Assembly (NCBI RefSeq): GCF_020171465.1
Contig: NZ_JAIUZR010000003.1
Location: 62,001-126,000, forward strand
Source of the DNA: Lutimonas saemankumensis
GTDB taxonomy: Bacteria; Bacteroidota; Bacteroidia; Flavobacteriales; Flavobacteriaceae
Direction: 5' to 3'
DNA length: 64,000 bases
This document shows, one piece after another, positions 32,130 through 39,526 of this stretch; position 1 is the stretch's first letter; every line of letters begins with the position of its first letter. Below the pieces are notes generated by a model, which did no database searches, had not been told where the DNA came from, and was given only the letters and a program-made list of their open reading frames with translations. A program made the position numbers and the translations under genes.

Positions 32130-32963
32130 TCATAGAAAAAACACATCGTTCTCTTTTCCCATTACCACTACAAAATTCAGGTTTTTATTTTCAACGTTTT
32201 CATTGAACATTGCTTCCAATTGTTCATCTGAATTTGTCGGATCGTGATGGAAGAGAACCATTTTTTTTACTTTGGAGAGATTTCCAAATTCAATGGCATC
32301 TTTGATTGAGCAATGCCCCCAGCCAATGCGACGATCATATTCCGCACTATCGTACTGGGCGTCATGAAAAAGTAAATCAGCCTCTTTCGCAATATTAAAT
32401 CCGCTGCACCATTCGGCTGAATTTGGAAAGTTGCTTGAACCCAACAACGGTTCGTGATCGGGCATGTAAGAAATGATAATATTATCTATTTCACATCGGT
32501 AGCCAACAGTAGGGCCCGGATGGCATATATATTCTGATATAACTGTGATATCATTTATATTAAAAGTTGTGTTTTCAATTTCATTTATCTGGATATCCGC
32601 TGGTAATTCCTTTAATCTCACAGGAAAAAGAGGAGGTGAAAAATAGCGCATGAGCTTGCTGATAAAACTTTCCATCGAGCCCGAGGGCCCCCAGATCTTT
32701 ACTTTGCAGTCAGGGTCATAGAGCGGAGAAAAATAACCCAGGCCCATGATATGGTCCAGGTGTAGATGCGTAAGAAGAATGTTAACCTCTTTAATGTTCT
32801 CGGGAAGATTTCTACCAAGCCTTATAATGCCTGACCCTCCATCCAATATTAAACAAGTATTTTTATGCTCAATCTGAACGCAGGAGGTATTTCCGCCAAA
32901 AAATAATTTATCAGGCCCGGGAGATGGCATAGAGCCCCGGCAACCCCAGATTGTGATTTTCAT
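32130..32963 (-). CDS. MBL-fold metallo-hydrolase paired with PAS protein
   Basis: A 277-residue metallo-beta-lactamase-fold protein. It starts MKITIWGCRGSMPSPG and has GGNTSCVQIE, LILDGGSGI, the HxHxDH motif THLHLDHIMGL, the later metal ligands in ISYMPDHEPL and LLFHDAQYDS, and GWGHCSIKDA. This subgroup is often linked to PAS or cyclic-nucleotide signalling domains in other genomes. The start at 32963 overlaps the PAS gene stop by 4 nt (ATGA), so translation is coupled. The substrate is unknown; a phosphodiester or cyclic nucleotide is a reasonable guess from the fold. Confidence 0.88.
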   Translation of the reverse strand: MKITIWGCRGSMPSPGPDKLFFGGNTSCVQIEHKNTCLILDGGSGIIRLGRNLPENIKEVNILLTHLHLDHIMGLGYFSPLYDPDCKVKIWGPSGSMESFISKLMRYFSPPLFPVRLKELPADIQINEIENTTFNINDITVISEYICHPGPTVGYRCEIDNIIISYMPDHEPLLGSSNFPNSAEWCSGFNIAKEADLLFHDAQYDSAEYDRRIGWGHCSIKDAIEFGNLSKVKKMVLFHHDPTNSDEQLEAMFNENVENKNLNFVVVMGKENDVFFL

Positions 32964-33355
32964 TCTTCCTTTGTTTTCCAAAATATTGCTATTCCACCCA
33001 TGAATCGATGAGGCCGCCCCATAATAGGGAAGGAGGTGACCGAAATTTTATGATTTTTTCCTTTCAAACTCTCGATCCAGAATTCGCCATGAGCAGGTAC
33101 CTGCTTTGAAAGGGTTTTAACCAGGGGTAGTTCTTCAGGAGGAAGTATATTTCCCTCATCATCTCTTGGAGTAAAAATAGAAGACCATTCAGCAACCGGC
33201 ATAGTACCTGTTTCCTCATATCGCAATCCGAGTAATTTTTCCGCAGATTCATTATAAAAAATGAGGTTTCCAATCGTGTCTACAATAAAAACAGGAGTCG
33301 ACAATGAATCTGCCAGTTGGCGGCTTAAAATGACTTCAATTTCCCTGGATCGCAT
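32960..33355 (-). CDS. Stand-alone PAS-domain protein
   Basis: A 131-residue single-domain PAS sensor: STPVFIVDTIGNLIFYNESAEKLLGL is the classic PAS start, followed by TGTMPVAEWSSIFTPRD and a C-terminal sheet (HKISVTSFPIMGRPHRFMGGIAIFW). It carries no kinase, cyclase or DNA-binding output domain, so it should act through a partner. The obvious one is the MBL-fold enzyme encoded immediately after it with a 4-nt overlap. It is probably cytosolic, and the bound ligand or chromophore cannot be told from the sequence. The PAS residues binding flavin or heme are not apparent. Confidence 0.85.
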   Translation of the reverse strand: MRSREIEVILSRQLADSLSTPVFIVDTIGNLIFYNESAEKLLGLRYEETGTMPVAEWSSIFTPRDDEGNILPPEELPLVKTLSKQVPAHGEFWIESLKGKNHKISVTSFPIMGRPHRFMGGIAIFWKTKEE

Positions 33356-33525
33356 GGCTTAGTTTGATTTAATCTTGAAAACAGTGTCCGGAAGTTCCTT
33401 CTTAAAAAGGGTTCCGTGAAAAAGGCCTGAGGATCTTCTTCCAAGTTTCCAGCACTTTTAAAGATAGTAATTATTTGGAATATTTAATCGGAAACCTTCT
33501 GTTTATTGACAAAATAGTCTTGTAA

Positions 33526-34356
33526 TCAGTCTTTTACAATTGCGATGATCCGAAGGGGTGCTCCGCTTCCTCCTTTTATTTTCATAGGCAGGGCGATGAT
33601 CTCAAAATCCGTATCGGGCAGTTGATTCAGATTTGTAAGATTTTCAAAGGCAGGAATGTTCTCAGAGAGTAGGATCACATGGCTCTGAAAATCCTGTGAT
33701 TGTCCAAAATCGATACTTGGGGTGTCAATTCCAATGGCATTTATATTTCTTTCTTTGACCAGCCATGCTGCAGCTTGAGGAGAAAGCCCGGGAAAATGCA
33801 AAAGGGCAATGGCGTCGTTTCCTCTTTGATCGGTACCTAAATATTTTTCTTTTTGGGGATAGTACTCAGCATGTCCTGTTTGAAGTAGCACGATTGCCTT
33901 TTCAGGAATGGTCATGTTGTGTTCTTTCTCCCAGTTCAGGAAGTCATCAACGCTGATCAGGTAATCATTGTTATTCATCGCATTTGAAGATATGTCTACT
34001 TTTACAGCTTTCCCAATAAGTCGTTCTAAAGGTATTTCATCTACAGTCTGGGCGCCTTTAGCAAAATGAATGGGTGCGTCTATATGTGTGCCTCCGTGTT
34101 CCGCTGTGCTAAAATTATTGGCTGCATAATAATACCCTTTATCTGTTTCTCCCATAAAAACCGTATCAAGTTCAAATTCTTTTGCTGTTACCCAATAGAT
34201 TGTTTCCTTGGAGTAATCATGTGACAGATCAATTATTTTTAGCTGTTTAGAAAATGTATCTCCCTCATCAGGTTGATTTTCTTGTTGATTTGTATTGTCG
34301 CGGCATCCTGTTATGCCCATCAATAAGATGGCCACTAATAGCGTTTTAAAATTCAT
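33526..34356 (-). CDS. Cyclase-family (kynurenine formamidase-like) lipoprotein
   Basis: A 276-residue lipoprotein with signal MNFKTLLVAILLMGITGC, then the cyclase/KynB fold. The metal-binding signature HGGTHIDAPIHFAKGA is intact, and IDLSHDYSKETIYWV near the start and IGIDTPSIDFGQ further on are typical. The family includes bacterial arylformamidases and hydrolases for cyclic amides or lactams. An exported, lipid-anchored member is less common than cytosolic ones. There is no tryptophan-degradation gene nearby, so the substrate remains open. ATG 34356 is used because the longer start would put ten extra residues before the signal. Confidence 0.85.
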   Translation of the reverse strand: MNFKTLLVAILLMGITGCRDNTNQQENQPDEGDTFSKQLKIIDLSHDYSKETIYWVTAKEFELDTVFMGETDKGYYYAANNFSTAEHGGTHIDAPIHFAKGAQTVDEIPLERLIGKAVKVDISSNAMNNNDYLISVDDFLNWEKEHNMTIPEKAIVLLQTGHAEYYPQKEKYLGTDQRGNDAIALLHFPGLSPQAAAWLVKERNINAIGIDTPSIDFGQSQDFQSHVILLSENIPAFENLTNLNQLPDTDFEIIALPMKIKGGSGAPLRIIAIVKD

Positions 34357-34491
34357 GACATAATGATTTATCGTAAATATAACCAAATTTCGCAGCCTTT
34401 AAAAGGGTGGTAGTTTTGATACTGGTTCATTTTAAATCGAATTCAGTTCCTTGAGATCGAATAATTTGTTTTATTTTCGGTATTCAAGCCT

Positions 34492-35400
34492 ATGGTCAAT
34501 TCTATCCTAAACAAATCTTTTTCCAGAGCCAGGAAAATTACTTTTCCTCGAGATGCAAAAATTATATTTTTCAGTGATTTGCATAAGGGAGATAACAGTT
34601 ATGCCGACGATTTTAGAAGCAATATGCAAATCTACTCTCATGCCATGGAGTCGTATTTTGAAAATGGTTTTACTTATATAGAATTAGGAGACGGCATTGA
34701 ATTGTGGGAGAATAAATCTTTTAGGCCTATATACGAAACTTACAGGCCTATTTTTGAATTATTGAAACGATTCTACGAAAAAAGGAGACTTTATCTTATC
34801 TGGGGCAATCACGACATGGAATTTCGTGATCCCATCATGGTAGAAAAAGTGATGCGAGCTTTTTTTACTCCCAAGAATATAGCCGATAAAGACGCAATTT
34901 TTGATCTCAAATATGATGAAGCTCTTTTACTGGAGTTTGAAAATAGTAACAGGTCTATATTTGCCATTCACGGACATCAGGCTGATTACATGAATTACAA
35001 ACACTGGAAGTTCAATCGGTTTTTTGTCAGGTATTTTTGGAAGTATCTTCAAAAATGGTTTGGAATTAATGATCCTACCAGTCCCGCCAAGAATTTTAAG
35101 GGCCTTGTGAGGGTAGAGAGAAAACTAAATCAATGGATTGTAAGGAACAATCAACAAATGCTTATCTGCGGGCATACGCACAGGCCAAGATTTCCCGATC
35201 CGGGTGATATTCCCTTGTTCAATGATGGAAGTTGCGTTCATCCTAATTCAATAATCGGAATTGAAATTGAAGATTTTTCCATTTCTCTTGTAAAATGGCA
35301 CTATAAGGAGGCTGAAGACCCAGGGGAGTCTGAATCATCTGAGAGATCAATTATAAAGACAATTTTAGAAGGGCCAGTCTCGCTGGATAAGTTTCTCTGA
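34492..35400 (+). CDS. Calcineurin-like metallophosphoesterase (LpxH/YqfG-like)
   Basis: A 302-residue cytosolic phosphoesterase with all motifs of the fold: FFSDLHKGD, IELGDGIELWE, WGNHDMEFRD, IHGHQADYMN and CGHTHRPRFP, followed by FNDGSCVHP. The long helical insert (HWKFNRFFVRYFWKYLQKW) may contact membranes or lipids, as in UDP-2,3-diacylglucosamine hydrolases, which suggests but does not prove a lipid or nucleotide substrate. It has no signal peptide, in contrast to the phosphatase at 28499. It is transcribed alone and divergently from the cyclase-family gene. Confidence 0.87.
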   Translation: MVNSILNKSFSRARKITFPRDAKIIFFSDLHKGDNSYADDFRSNMQIYSHAMESYFENGFTYIELGDGIELWENKSFRPIYETYRPIFELLKRFYEKRRLYLIWGNHDMEFRDPIMVEKVMRAFFTPKNIADKDAIFDLKYDEALLLEFENSNRSIFAIHGHQADYMNYKHWKFNRFFVRYFWKYLQKWFGINDPTSPAKNFKGLVRVERKLNQWIVRNNQQMLICGHTHRPRFPDPGDIPLFNDGSCVHPNSIIGIEIEDFSISLVKWHYKEAEDPGESESSERSIIKTILEGPVSLDKFL

Positions 35401-35452
35401 TCCCACGGCAAATATGACATTGCTTGTCGTCAAAATATAGTAAAGTTTGAGG

Positions 35453-35460
35453 TATCTTTG
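35453..35460 (+). promoter_or_regulatory. Isolated -7 element in intergenic region
   Basis: TATCTTTG matches TAnnTTTG 44 nt upstream of a 32-codon frame and about 135 nt before a terminator. A TTG at 35424-35426 is 26 nt upstream, longer than the usual spacing. Confidence 0.35.
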
Positions 35461-35503
35461 AGTATTGATCAGTGAAACATAAAGTAAATAAGTTCACAAG
35501 TAT

Positions 35504-35602
35504 GTGAGAATTTCCCTAAAAAGAAACATTGATCAGGCGATTGAAAAAGAATTGTATAAGGAAGTATTAGATCTAAATACCTTGAAAAAGCAAACACCCT
35601 GA
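35504..35602 (+). CDS. Possible 32-aa peptide or short RNA gene
   Basis: A GTG-started frame encoding MRISLKRNIDQAIEKELYKE and 12 further residues (VLDLNTLKKQTP), in an otherwise empty 220-nt gap. A -7 box lies upstream and its last codons run into the terminator hairpin at 35595-35626. It may be a genuine small peptide, a gene remnant or only the body of a short non-coding RNA. There is no family recognition. Confidence 0.25.
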   Translation: MRISLKRNIDQAIEKELYKEVLDLNTLKKQTP

Positions 35603-35626
35603 TTCAGAAACAGGGTGCTTTTTTTT
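35595..35626. terminator. Bidirectional terminator between convergent units
   Basis: A 7-bp stem (CACCCTG at 35595-35601 with CAGGGTG at 35611-35617), a 9-nt loop and 8 T on the right; the left side is A-rich (GAAAAAGCAAA), giving a U-tract for the - strand gene as well. Confidence 0.8.
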
Positions 35627-36266
35627 ATACTGGTTTTCCATTTTCAAAAACAAGCCTTTCCAAAAGCTTTCCGCTTTCAGAAAAGGTTTCGAAGGTTCCG
35701 TCCTTCTTATTATTTTTATAATATCCGGAGGTCTTAAGCTGGCCTGAATCAAAATATTCTTCATAAGGGCCTTCTTTCGTGCCATTTTTCCAGGTGATCA
35801 GGATCTTTAGTTTTCCGTTGTCGAAAAAATCCTCAATGGCCCCTTCAAGCTTGCCATTTTCATAGTAGCCTTTTCGCCAAACATTACCGTTTTTATAATA
35901 AGTTTCAAAATAACCATCCTTGGCATTGAACTTGAAACTTCCTTTCACTTCCTGCTGGCCGTTATCATAGAATTTTTGATACTTCCCGTGTTTCTCACCA
36001 TCTTTCCAAATGGATATTTCATTGACCTGTCCATTTGTGTAATAGGTGGTACTTTGCCCATGCTCAATTCCATTCAATAAAGTCCATTCACTTTTAAGGC
36101 TGCCATTCGTATAATTTTCATAAGCGATTCCTGTATATTTATCACCATCAAGGAGCAATACTCCATTTTTAAAACTAAAATGGGATCGCTCAATACGTGT
36201 TTTCTTTTCAGTACATCCCAATAACAGGGTTCCACCTAAAACTATGCTGAAAATTAAATTTTTCAT
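35625..36266 (-). CDS. MORN/YwqK-repeat lipoprotein
   Basis: A 213-residue lipoprotein (signal MKNLIFSIVLGGTLLLGC) made almost entirely of MORN-like repeats of ~22 residues, each with a YxNGxhxxxxxhKxG core, such as TNGQVNEISIWKDGEKHG, DNGQQEVKGSF and DSGQLKTSGYYKNNKKDG. Databases call such proteins 'YwqK family antitoxin', but no toxin gene is nearby, so a toxin-antitoxin role is not supported here. The repeats form an elongated beta sheet and probably bind a protein or envelope surface. ATG 36266 is preferred to the upstream ones because it gives a normal signal. Confidence 0.82.
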   Translation of the reverse strand: MKNLIFSIVLGGTLLLGCTEKKTRIERSHFSFKNGVLLLDGDKYTGIAYENYTNGSLKSEWTLLNGIEHGQSTTYYTNGQVNEISIWKDGEKHGKYQKFYDNGQQEVKGSFKFNAKDGYFETYYKNGNVWRKGYYENGKLEGAIEDFFDNGKLKILITWKNGTKEGPYEEYFDSGQLKTSGYYKNNKKDGTFETFSESGKLLERLVFENGKPV

Positions 36267-36314
36267 ATTCATATATCTTTTTATAACAACAATTCTAATG
36301 AAAATTATTCTGTC

Positions 36315-36322
36315 CAAATTTA
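36315..36322 (-). promoter_or_regulatory. -7 element of the MORN lipoprotein gene
   Basis: TAAATTTG on the - strand matches TAnnTTTG, about 45 nt before the ATG at 36266. Confidence 0.4.
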
Positions 36323-36388
36323 GCTAATTCCTATTTGTAATTGTCTTGAAATGAGACATTATTTTATTCTTTTTAATTCCATGTTGGA

Positions 36389-37453
36389 TCAGCTCCAGCA
36401 CCTTTTCAGAAAAGTGATAAAATTAGTACTTAGGATTTTTTCAATATCGAATTCATTATAACCCCTGGATCTGAGTTTTTCAGGGATTTTTTGAAGATCT
36501 GCAATGGTGTCCAGATCTGAAGGGCATTGTTCCTTTCCAAATGCTCCGTCTAAATCAGTACCGATGCCCACATGATCAGCATTTCCTGCAAGCTGGCATA
36601 TATGGTCAATATTATTTACCATAAGATCAAGTGTAACACCCATGGATTCCGGGGTAGATTCTCCTCTTATCCATCCCGGAACCATCATCCAGGCATCAAG
36701 AGCCATTCCGATTACTGCTTTCCTATTAATAAGTTCCATGATCTGGTCATCGGCAAACTGCCTGTTGTGATTTACGAATTTCCTGCAATTATTATGACTT
36801 GCCCAAATCGGCCCATCATAGTGATCCATGGTTTCCCAAAAACTTTGATCACATAAATGTGTTGCATCAAGGATCAATCCCAGTTCAGAAATCTTTTTTA
36901 AAAGATCTTTTCCTTTTTGTCCTATTCCACCAATAGAATCCGTTCCATGCGCATATGTTCCCGGACCGTAATGTGCCGGCCCAATGGCTCTCAGGCCCTG
37001 CTGCCAGGCTATTTCAAGATAATCGGGTGTAATTATTGAATCTGCCCCTTCCAGGCTGAGAATATAGCCTATGGGTGTCTCTGCCTGAGAGTTTTTCCAA
37101 TTTACTAAATGCTCATCAAGGTCTTGCAGGTTTTTAATGGACCTTAACTGCCCGTCTTTTTCCATTTCCCTGTACCATGAGAGTTGGCCCTGAGTTTGAG
37201 CCCATGCCTGTTGAGGGGAGTTCCAGCCAGGTAAAGGGCTCCCTTTCTTTACATACCTTGCAATCTGGGTCGCAACACAGATTCCGATATTACCCCTTCG
37301 CATTTCTTCAAAAGTAACTGTATTTAAACCTCTGTCGGGTTTGTCTGTCATGCCTGCTTCACTCTTTCTGATGTCGTTAATATTCCACCTGAGGTCCCGG
37401 TTCCATTCCAGGGCGTTCATAGAGAGGTCCAGATGTGCGTCGAAAATCAGCAT
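36389..37453 (-). CDS. M19 membrane-dipeptidase family metallopeptidase
   Basis: A 354-residue amidohydrolase-fold dipeptidase. Metal-ligand motifs are clear: DAHLDLS at the N-terminus (HxD), LEGADSI (bridging Glu), LDATHLCDQS and WASHNNCRKF (His), and VGIGTDLDGAF at the C-terminus. M19 enzymes cleave dipeptides, including those with a D-residue at the C-terminal position. There is no signal peptide, so it acts in the cytosol. It is the last gene of the GntP-RidA-DTA-lipoprotein operon, 7 nt downstream of the lipoprotein gene. This context suggests D-amino acid or D-containing dipeptide use. Confidence 0.92.
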   Translation of the reverse strand: MLIFDAHLDLSMNALEWNRDLRWNINDIRKSEAGMTDKPDRGLNTVTFEEMRRGNIGICVATQIARYVKKGSPLPGWNSPQQAWAQTQGQLSWYREMEKDGQLRSIKNLQDLDEHLVNWKNSQAETPIGYILSLEGADSIITPDYLEIAWQQGLRAIGPAHYGPGTYAHGTDSIGGIGQKGKDLLKKISELGLILDATHLCDQSFWETMDHYDGPIWASHNNCRKFVNHNRQFADDQIMELINRKAVIGMALDAWMMVPGWIRGESTPESMGVTLDLMVNNIDHICQLAGNADHVGIGTDLDGAFGKEQCPSDLDTIADLQKIPEKLRSRGYNEFDIEKILSTNFITFLKRCWS

Positions 37454-37460
37454 ATGTCGT

Positions 37461-37916
37461 TTATTTGATTCGTATATATTTTTCTACGATATAGCGATCA
37501 AGCCCTGCTTCTTCAAGTTTCTCATGCCCTTTTTGAATCAGGGAATCTCCCTTTATCTCCACCTCAAATGGGAACACGTGACCTCTGTAGTCTGGTGAAG
37601 CTATGAAATTCAGGGTTTCTTTATACGATTTTCCATCAAAGGTATAACTTCCCCCACCAGCCATAAAATTTTCACTGCTGCCTCGGTCTTGGTTGAAAAA
37701 AGCAAAATGAGTACGATTAATGATTTTTATGAAATCCGTATTCCCCAGGTCTTTAATCTGTAGAGAATCGTTTTCAAATATGTCTGCATAGACAAGTTTC
37801 CAGGAGCCTTCGATTTGGTTCATCACTTTTTCCGGTTCATTAACTTTTTCATCTGTTTTTTGAGAACAGCTACTTATTATGATAAGTATAAACAAAAGAT
37901 TTACAATTTTTTTCAT
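37461..37916 (-). CDS. Small lipocalin-like lipoprotein
   Basis: A 151-residue lipoprotein (signal MKKIVNLLFILIIISSC). Its mature part has IEGSWKLVYADIFEND, IKIINRTHFAFFNQDRG, GGGSYTFDGKSYKETLNF and FEVEIKGDSLIQKGHE. This is the strand pattern of the DUF4488/lipocalin-like small lipoproteins of Bacteroidota ('GxWxL...', 'K.I.D.HF.....G', 'Y....gtY...'). Such proteins may bind a small hydrophobic ligand; none is known. It sits inside the operon between the DTA-type enzyme and the dipeptidase. Confidence 0.75.
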   Translation of the reverse strand: MKKIVNLLFILIIISSCSQKTDEKVNEPEKVMNQIEGSWKLVYADIFENDSLQIKDLGNTDFIKIINRTHFAFFNQDRGSSENFMAGGGSYTFDGKSYKETLNFIASPDYRGHVFPFEVEIKGDSLIQKGHEKLEEAGLDRYIVEKYIRIK

Positions 37917-37940
37917 TTGATTATTTAATGTTTTACTTTA

Positions 37941-39050
37941 TTAATGATCTCTGGCACCTATTATCCACTGGCCAGTGATTTTATTATTATTTACTGTAAT
38001 TAGTGAGTGGTACTTGGTTACCGTGGGGCAAATATGTTTCGGCACCGCATATAGTTCTGATCCAATAGGATATTGATCCGGATTTGTACATTTTAACACC
38101 AAATGCTCTTCACTTTGGCTTACCTGGGACAAATCATGATTACCCAAGAACCTGACTCGTGGAAGAGGCATTTCAGATGCGACAGATTTGTGGCCCAGGT
38201 CAAGGCAGATTAAGTCATTTTCAGGTTTACTGATAACCCTTGTAATTAAAACAGCCGCATATTTAAATTTTAAATCTTGATAATTCTGAGCATACCCGTC
38301 ATCCCACAGTAAGGGTGTTCCCGGGCTCAGCTCAACACTTTCTCTTTTTTGGTGTATTGGAAAAGTAGGGGTTCCTCCGGCAACCACAAACGGGACAGCA
38401 AATCCAGAGGATTCAAGTTTTAGTTTGAATGTTTCCACGGCTTCAAAGTCTGAGTTGCAGCGGGTCGTCCTGTCTGCTAAATTATTATCGTGAATGTGCC
38501 CGTCATAAACATGGATTCCTTTGAGGTCAATTGAATTTTCCTGTGAAGCCCTTTTATAAAGTGATTCTGCCTCTTTTCCCGGGATAATCCCTGTCCGGTT
38601 CATCCCATTGTTTATATCTATCCACAAAGCAATTTTTTTCCTTTCTTTTTTCGCTATACGTGCCAGTTGTTCCAGGGTTTCCCGGTTATCAAAAAGTGTT
38701 GAGAAGAGAGTTTTGGGATACTTTTCCTGAAGCCTGAAATAAGAATCTATTTCAGTTGCCACGGGTTGCATGGCTAAAAGTACATCAGGAGCACCACATT
38801 TTGCAAGAAGTTCGGCTTCTCTGTTAGTGGCACATTTAAATTTATCAATACCAAGCTTTAATTGCAGATCGACAATTTCAGAAGTTTTATGGGTCTTGAT
38901 ATGAGGCCGAAGCCTGCTGATATTGCCGGATAATTTACACATAAGTTCGGCATTATACTGTATCCTGTCAGGGTAGACCAGGAGCGAAGGACTTTTTATA
39001 TTGCTGGTATCATTCAGCTGGTACCAATTGGGGTCTTTCATGATCGTCAT
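37941..39050 (-). CDS. D-threonine aldolase / D-serine dehydratase family PLP enzyme
   Basis: A 369-residue PLP enzyme of the alanine-racemase-like fold III class. The Schiff-base Lys lies in LRPHIKTHKTSEI, the pyridine-ring-contacting region follows (DKFKCATNREAELL), and the metal-binding HxC motif of D-serine dehydratase/D-threonine aldolase is in VPKHICPTVTKYH. These enzymes act on D-3-hydroxyamino acids, giving glycine plus aldehyde or pyruvate plus ammonia. The start overlaps the ridA stop by one base (TAATG). Adjacent RidA could remove the reactive enamine that a dehydratase releases, which favours the dehydratase activity. Confidence 0.88.
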   Translation of the reverse strand: MTIMKDPNWYQLNDTSNIKSPSLLVYPDRIQYNAELMCKLSGNISRLRPHIKTHKTSEIVDLQLKLGIDKFKCATNREAELLAKCGAPDVLLAMQPVATEIDSYFRLQEKYPKTLFSTLFDNRETLEQLARIAKKERKKIALWIDINNGMNRTGIIPGKEAESLYKRASQENSIDLKGIHVYDGHIHDNNLADRTTRCNSDFEAVETFKLKLESSGFAVPFVVAGGTPTFPIHQKRESVELSPGTPLLWDDGYAQNYQDLKFKYAAVLITRVISKPENDLICLDLGHKSVASEMPLPRVRFLGNHDLSQVSQSEEHLVLKCTNPDQYPIGSELYAVPKHICPTVTKYHSLITVNNNKITGQWIIGARDH

Positions 39051-39514
39051 TAATGCAATTCAAACATGGCTTCAACCTCTACAGGGATTCCATCCGGAAG
39101 CATCATCCCAACGGCACTTCTTGCGCCGATTCCATGTTCATTTCCAAATACCTCTGCCATTAACTCACTAAAACCATTCATAACCAGAGGATGGCGCTGG
39201 AAATTCGGAGTTGAATTGACCATTCCCAACACTTTTACAACTCTTTTGACTCGATCAATATCCCCAAAATGAGTGATAATTGTAGAGAGCATGGTAAGTC
39301 CTACTTGCCTCGCGGCTTTATAGCCGGCCTCAATATCCAGGTCCTCACCAACTCTTCCCTGCATGAGTGTGCCGTCAAAGTTAACCGGAGCCTGTCCGGA
39401 AACATAAAGGTATTTGTCAACGACCAGAATGGGCCTGTAAACACCTGCAGGCTTTGGAGGTGGAGGGAATTTCAGCTGAAGTTCCTTAATTTTTTGCGAT
39501 ACTGTATTTTCCAT
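39050..39514 (-). CDS. RidA/YjgF-family enamine/imine deaminase
   Basis: A 154-residue RidA-superfamily protein with LYVSGQAPVNFDGTLMQGRVGED, VLGMVNSTPNFQRHPLVMNGFSELMAEVFG and a C-terminal IPVEVEAMFEL, matching the longer YjgF subgroup often annotated as amino-acid-cluster RidA. RidA hydrolyses reactive 2-aminoacrylate and related enamines formed by PLP dehydratases. Directly upstream of such an enzyme it most likely protects the cell from the intermediate. The classical catalytic Arg of RidA is not obvious, so activity should not be assumed. Confidence 0.88.
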   Translation of the reverse strand: MENTVSQKIKELQLKFPPPPKPAGVYRPILVVDKYLYVSGQAPVNFDGTLMQGRVGEDLDIEAGYKAARQVGLTMLSTIITHFGDIDRVKRVVKVLGMVNSTPNFQRHPLVMNGFSELMAEVFGNEHGIGARSAVGMMLPDGIPVEVEAMFELH

Positions 39515-39526
39515 AGTGTCTGTATT

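Noticed and set aside
34492-35400. LpxH of the lipid A pathway
   Set aside because: The fold and motifs fit broadly, but neighbours are not lipid A genes and the insert differs, so only the general phosphoesterase call is made.
35625-36266. Toxin-antitoxin system (the name 'YwqK family antitoxin' given to such proteins)
   Set aside because: The protein is a MORN-repeat lipoprotein and no toxin gene is next to it; the label is historical.
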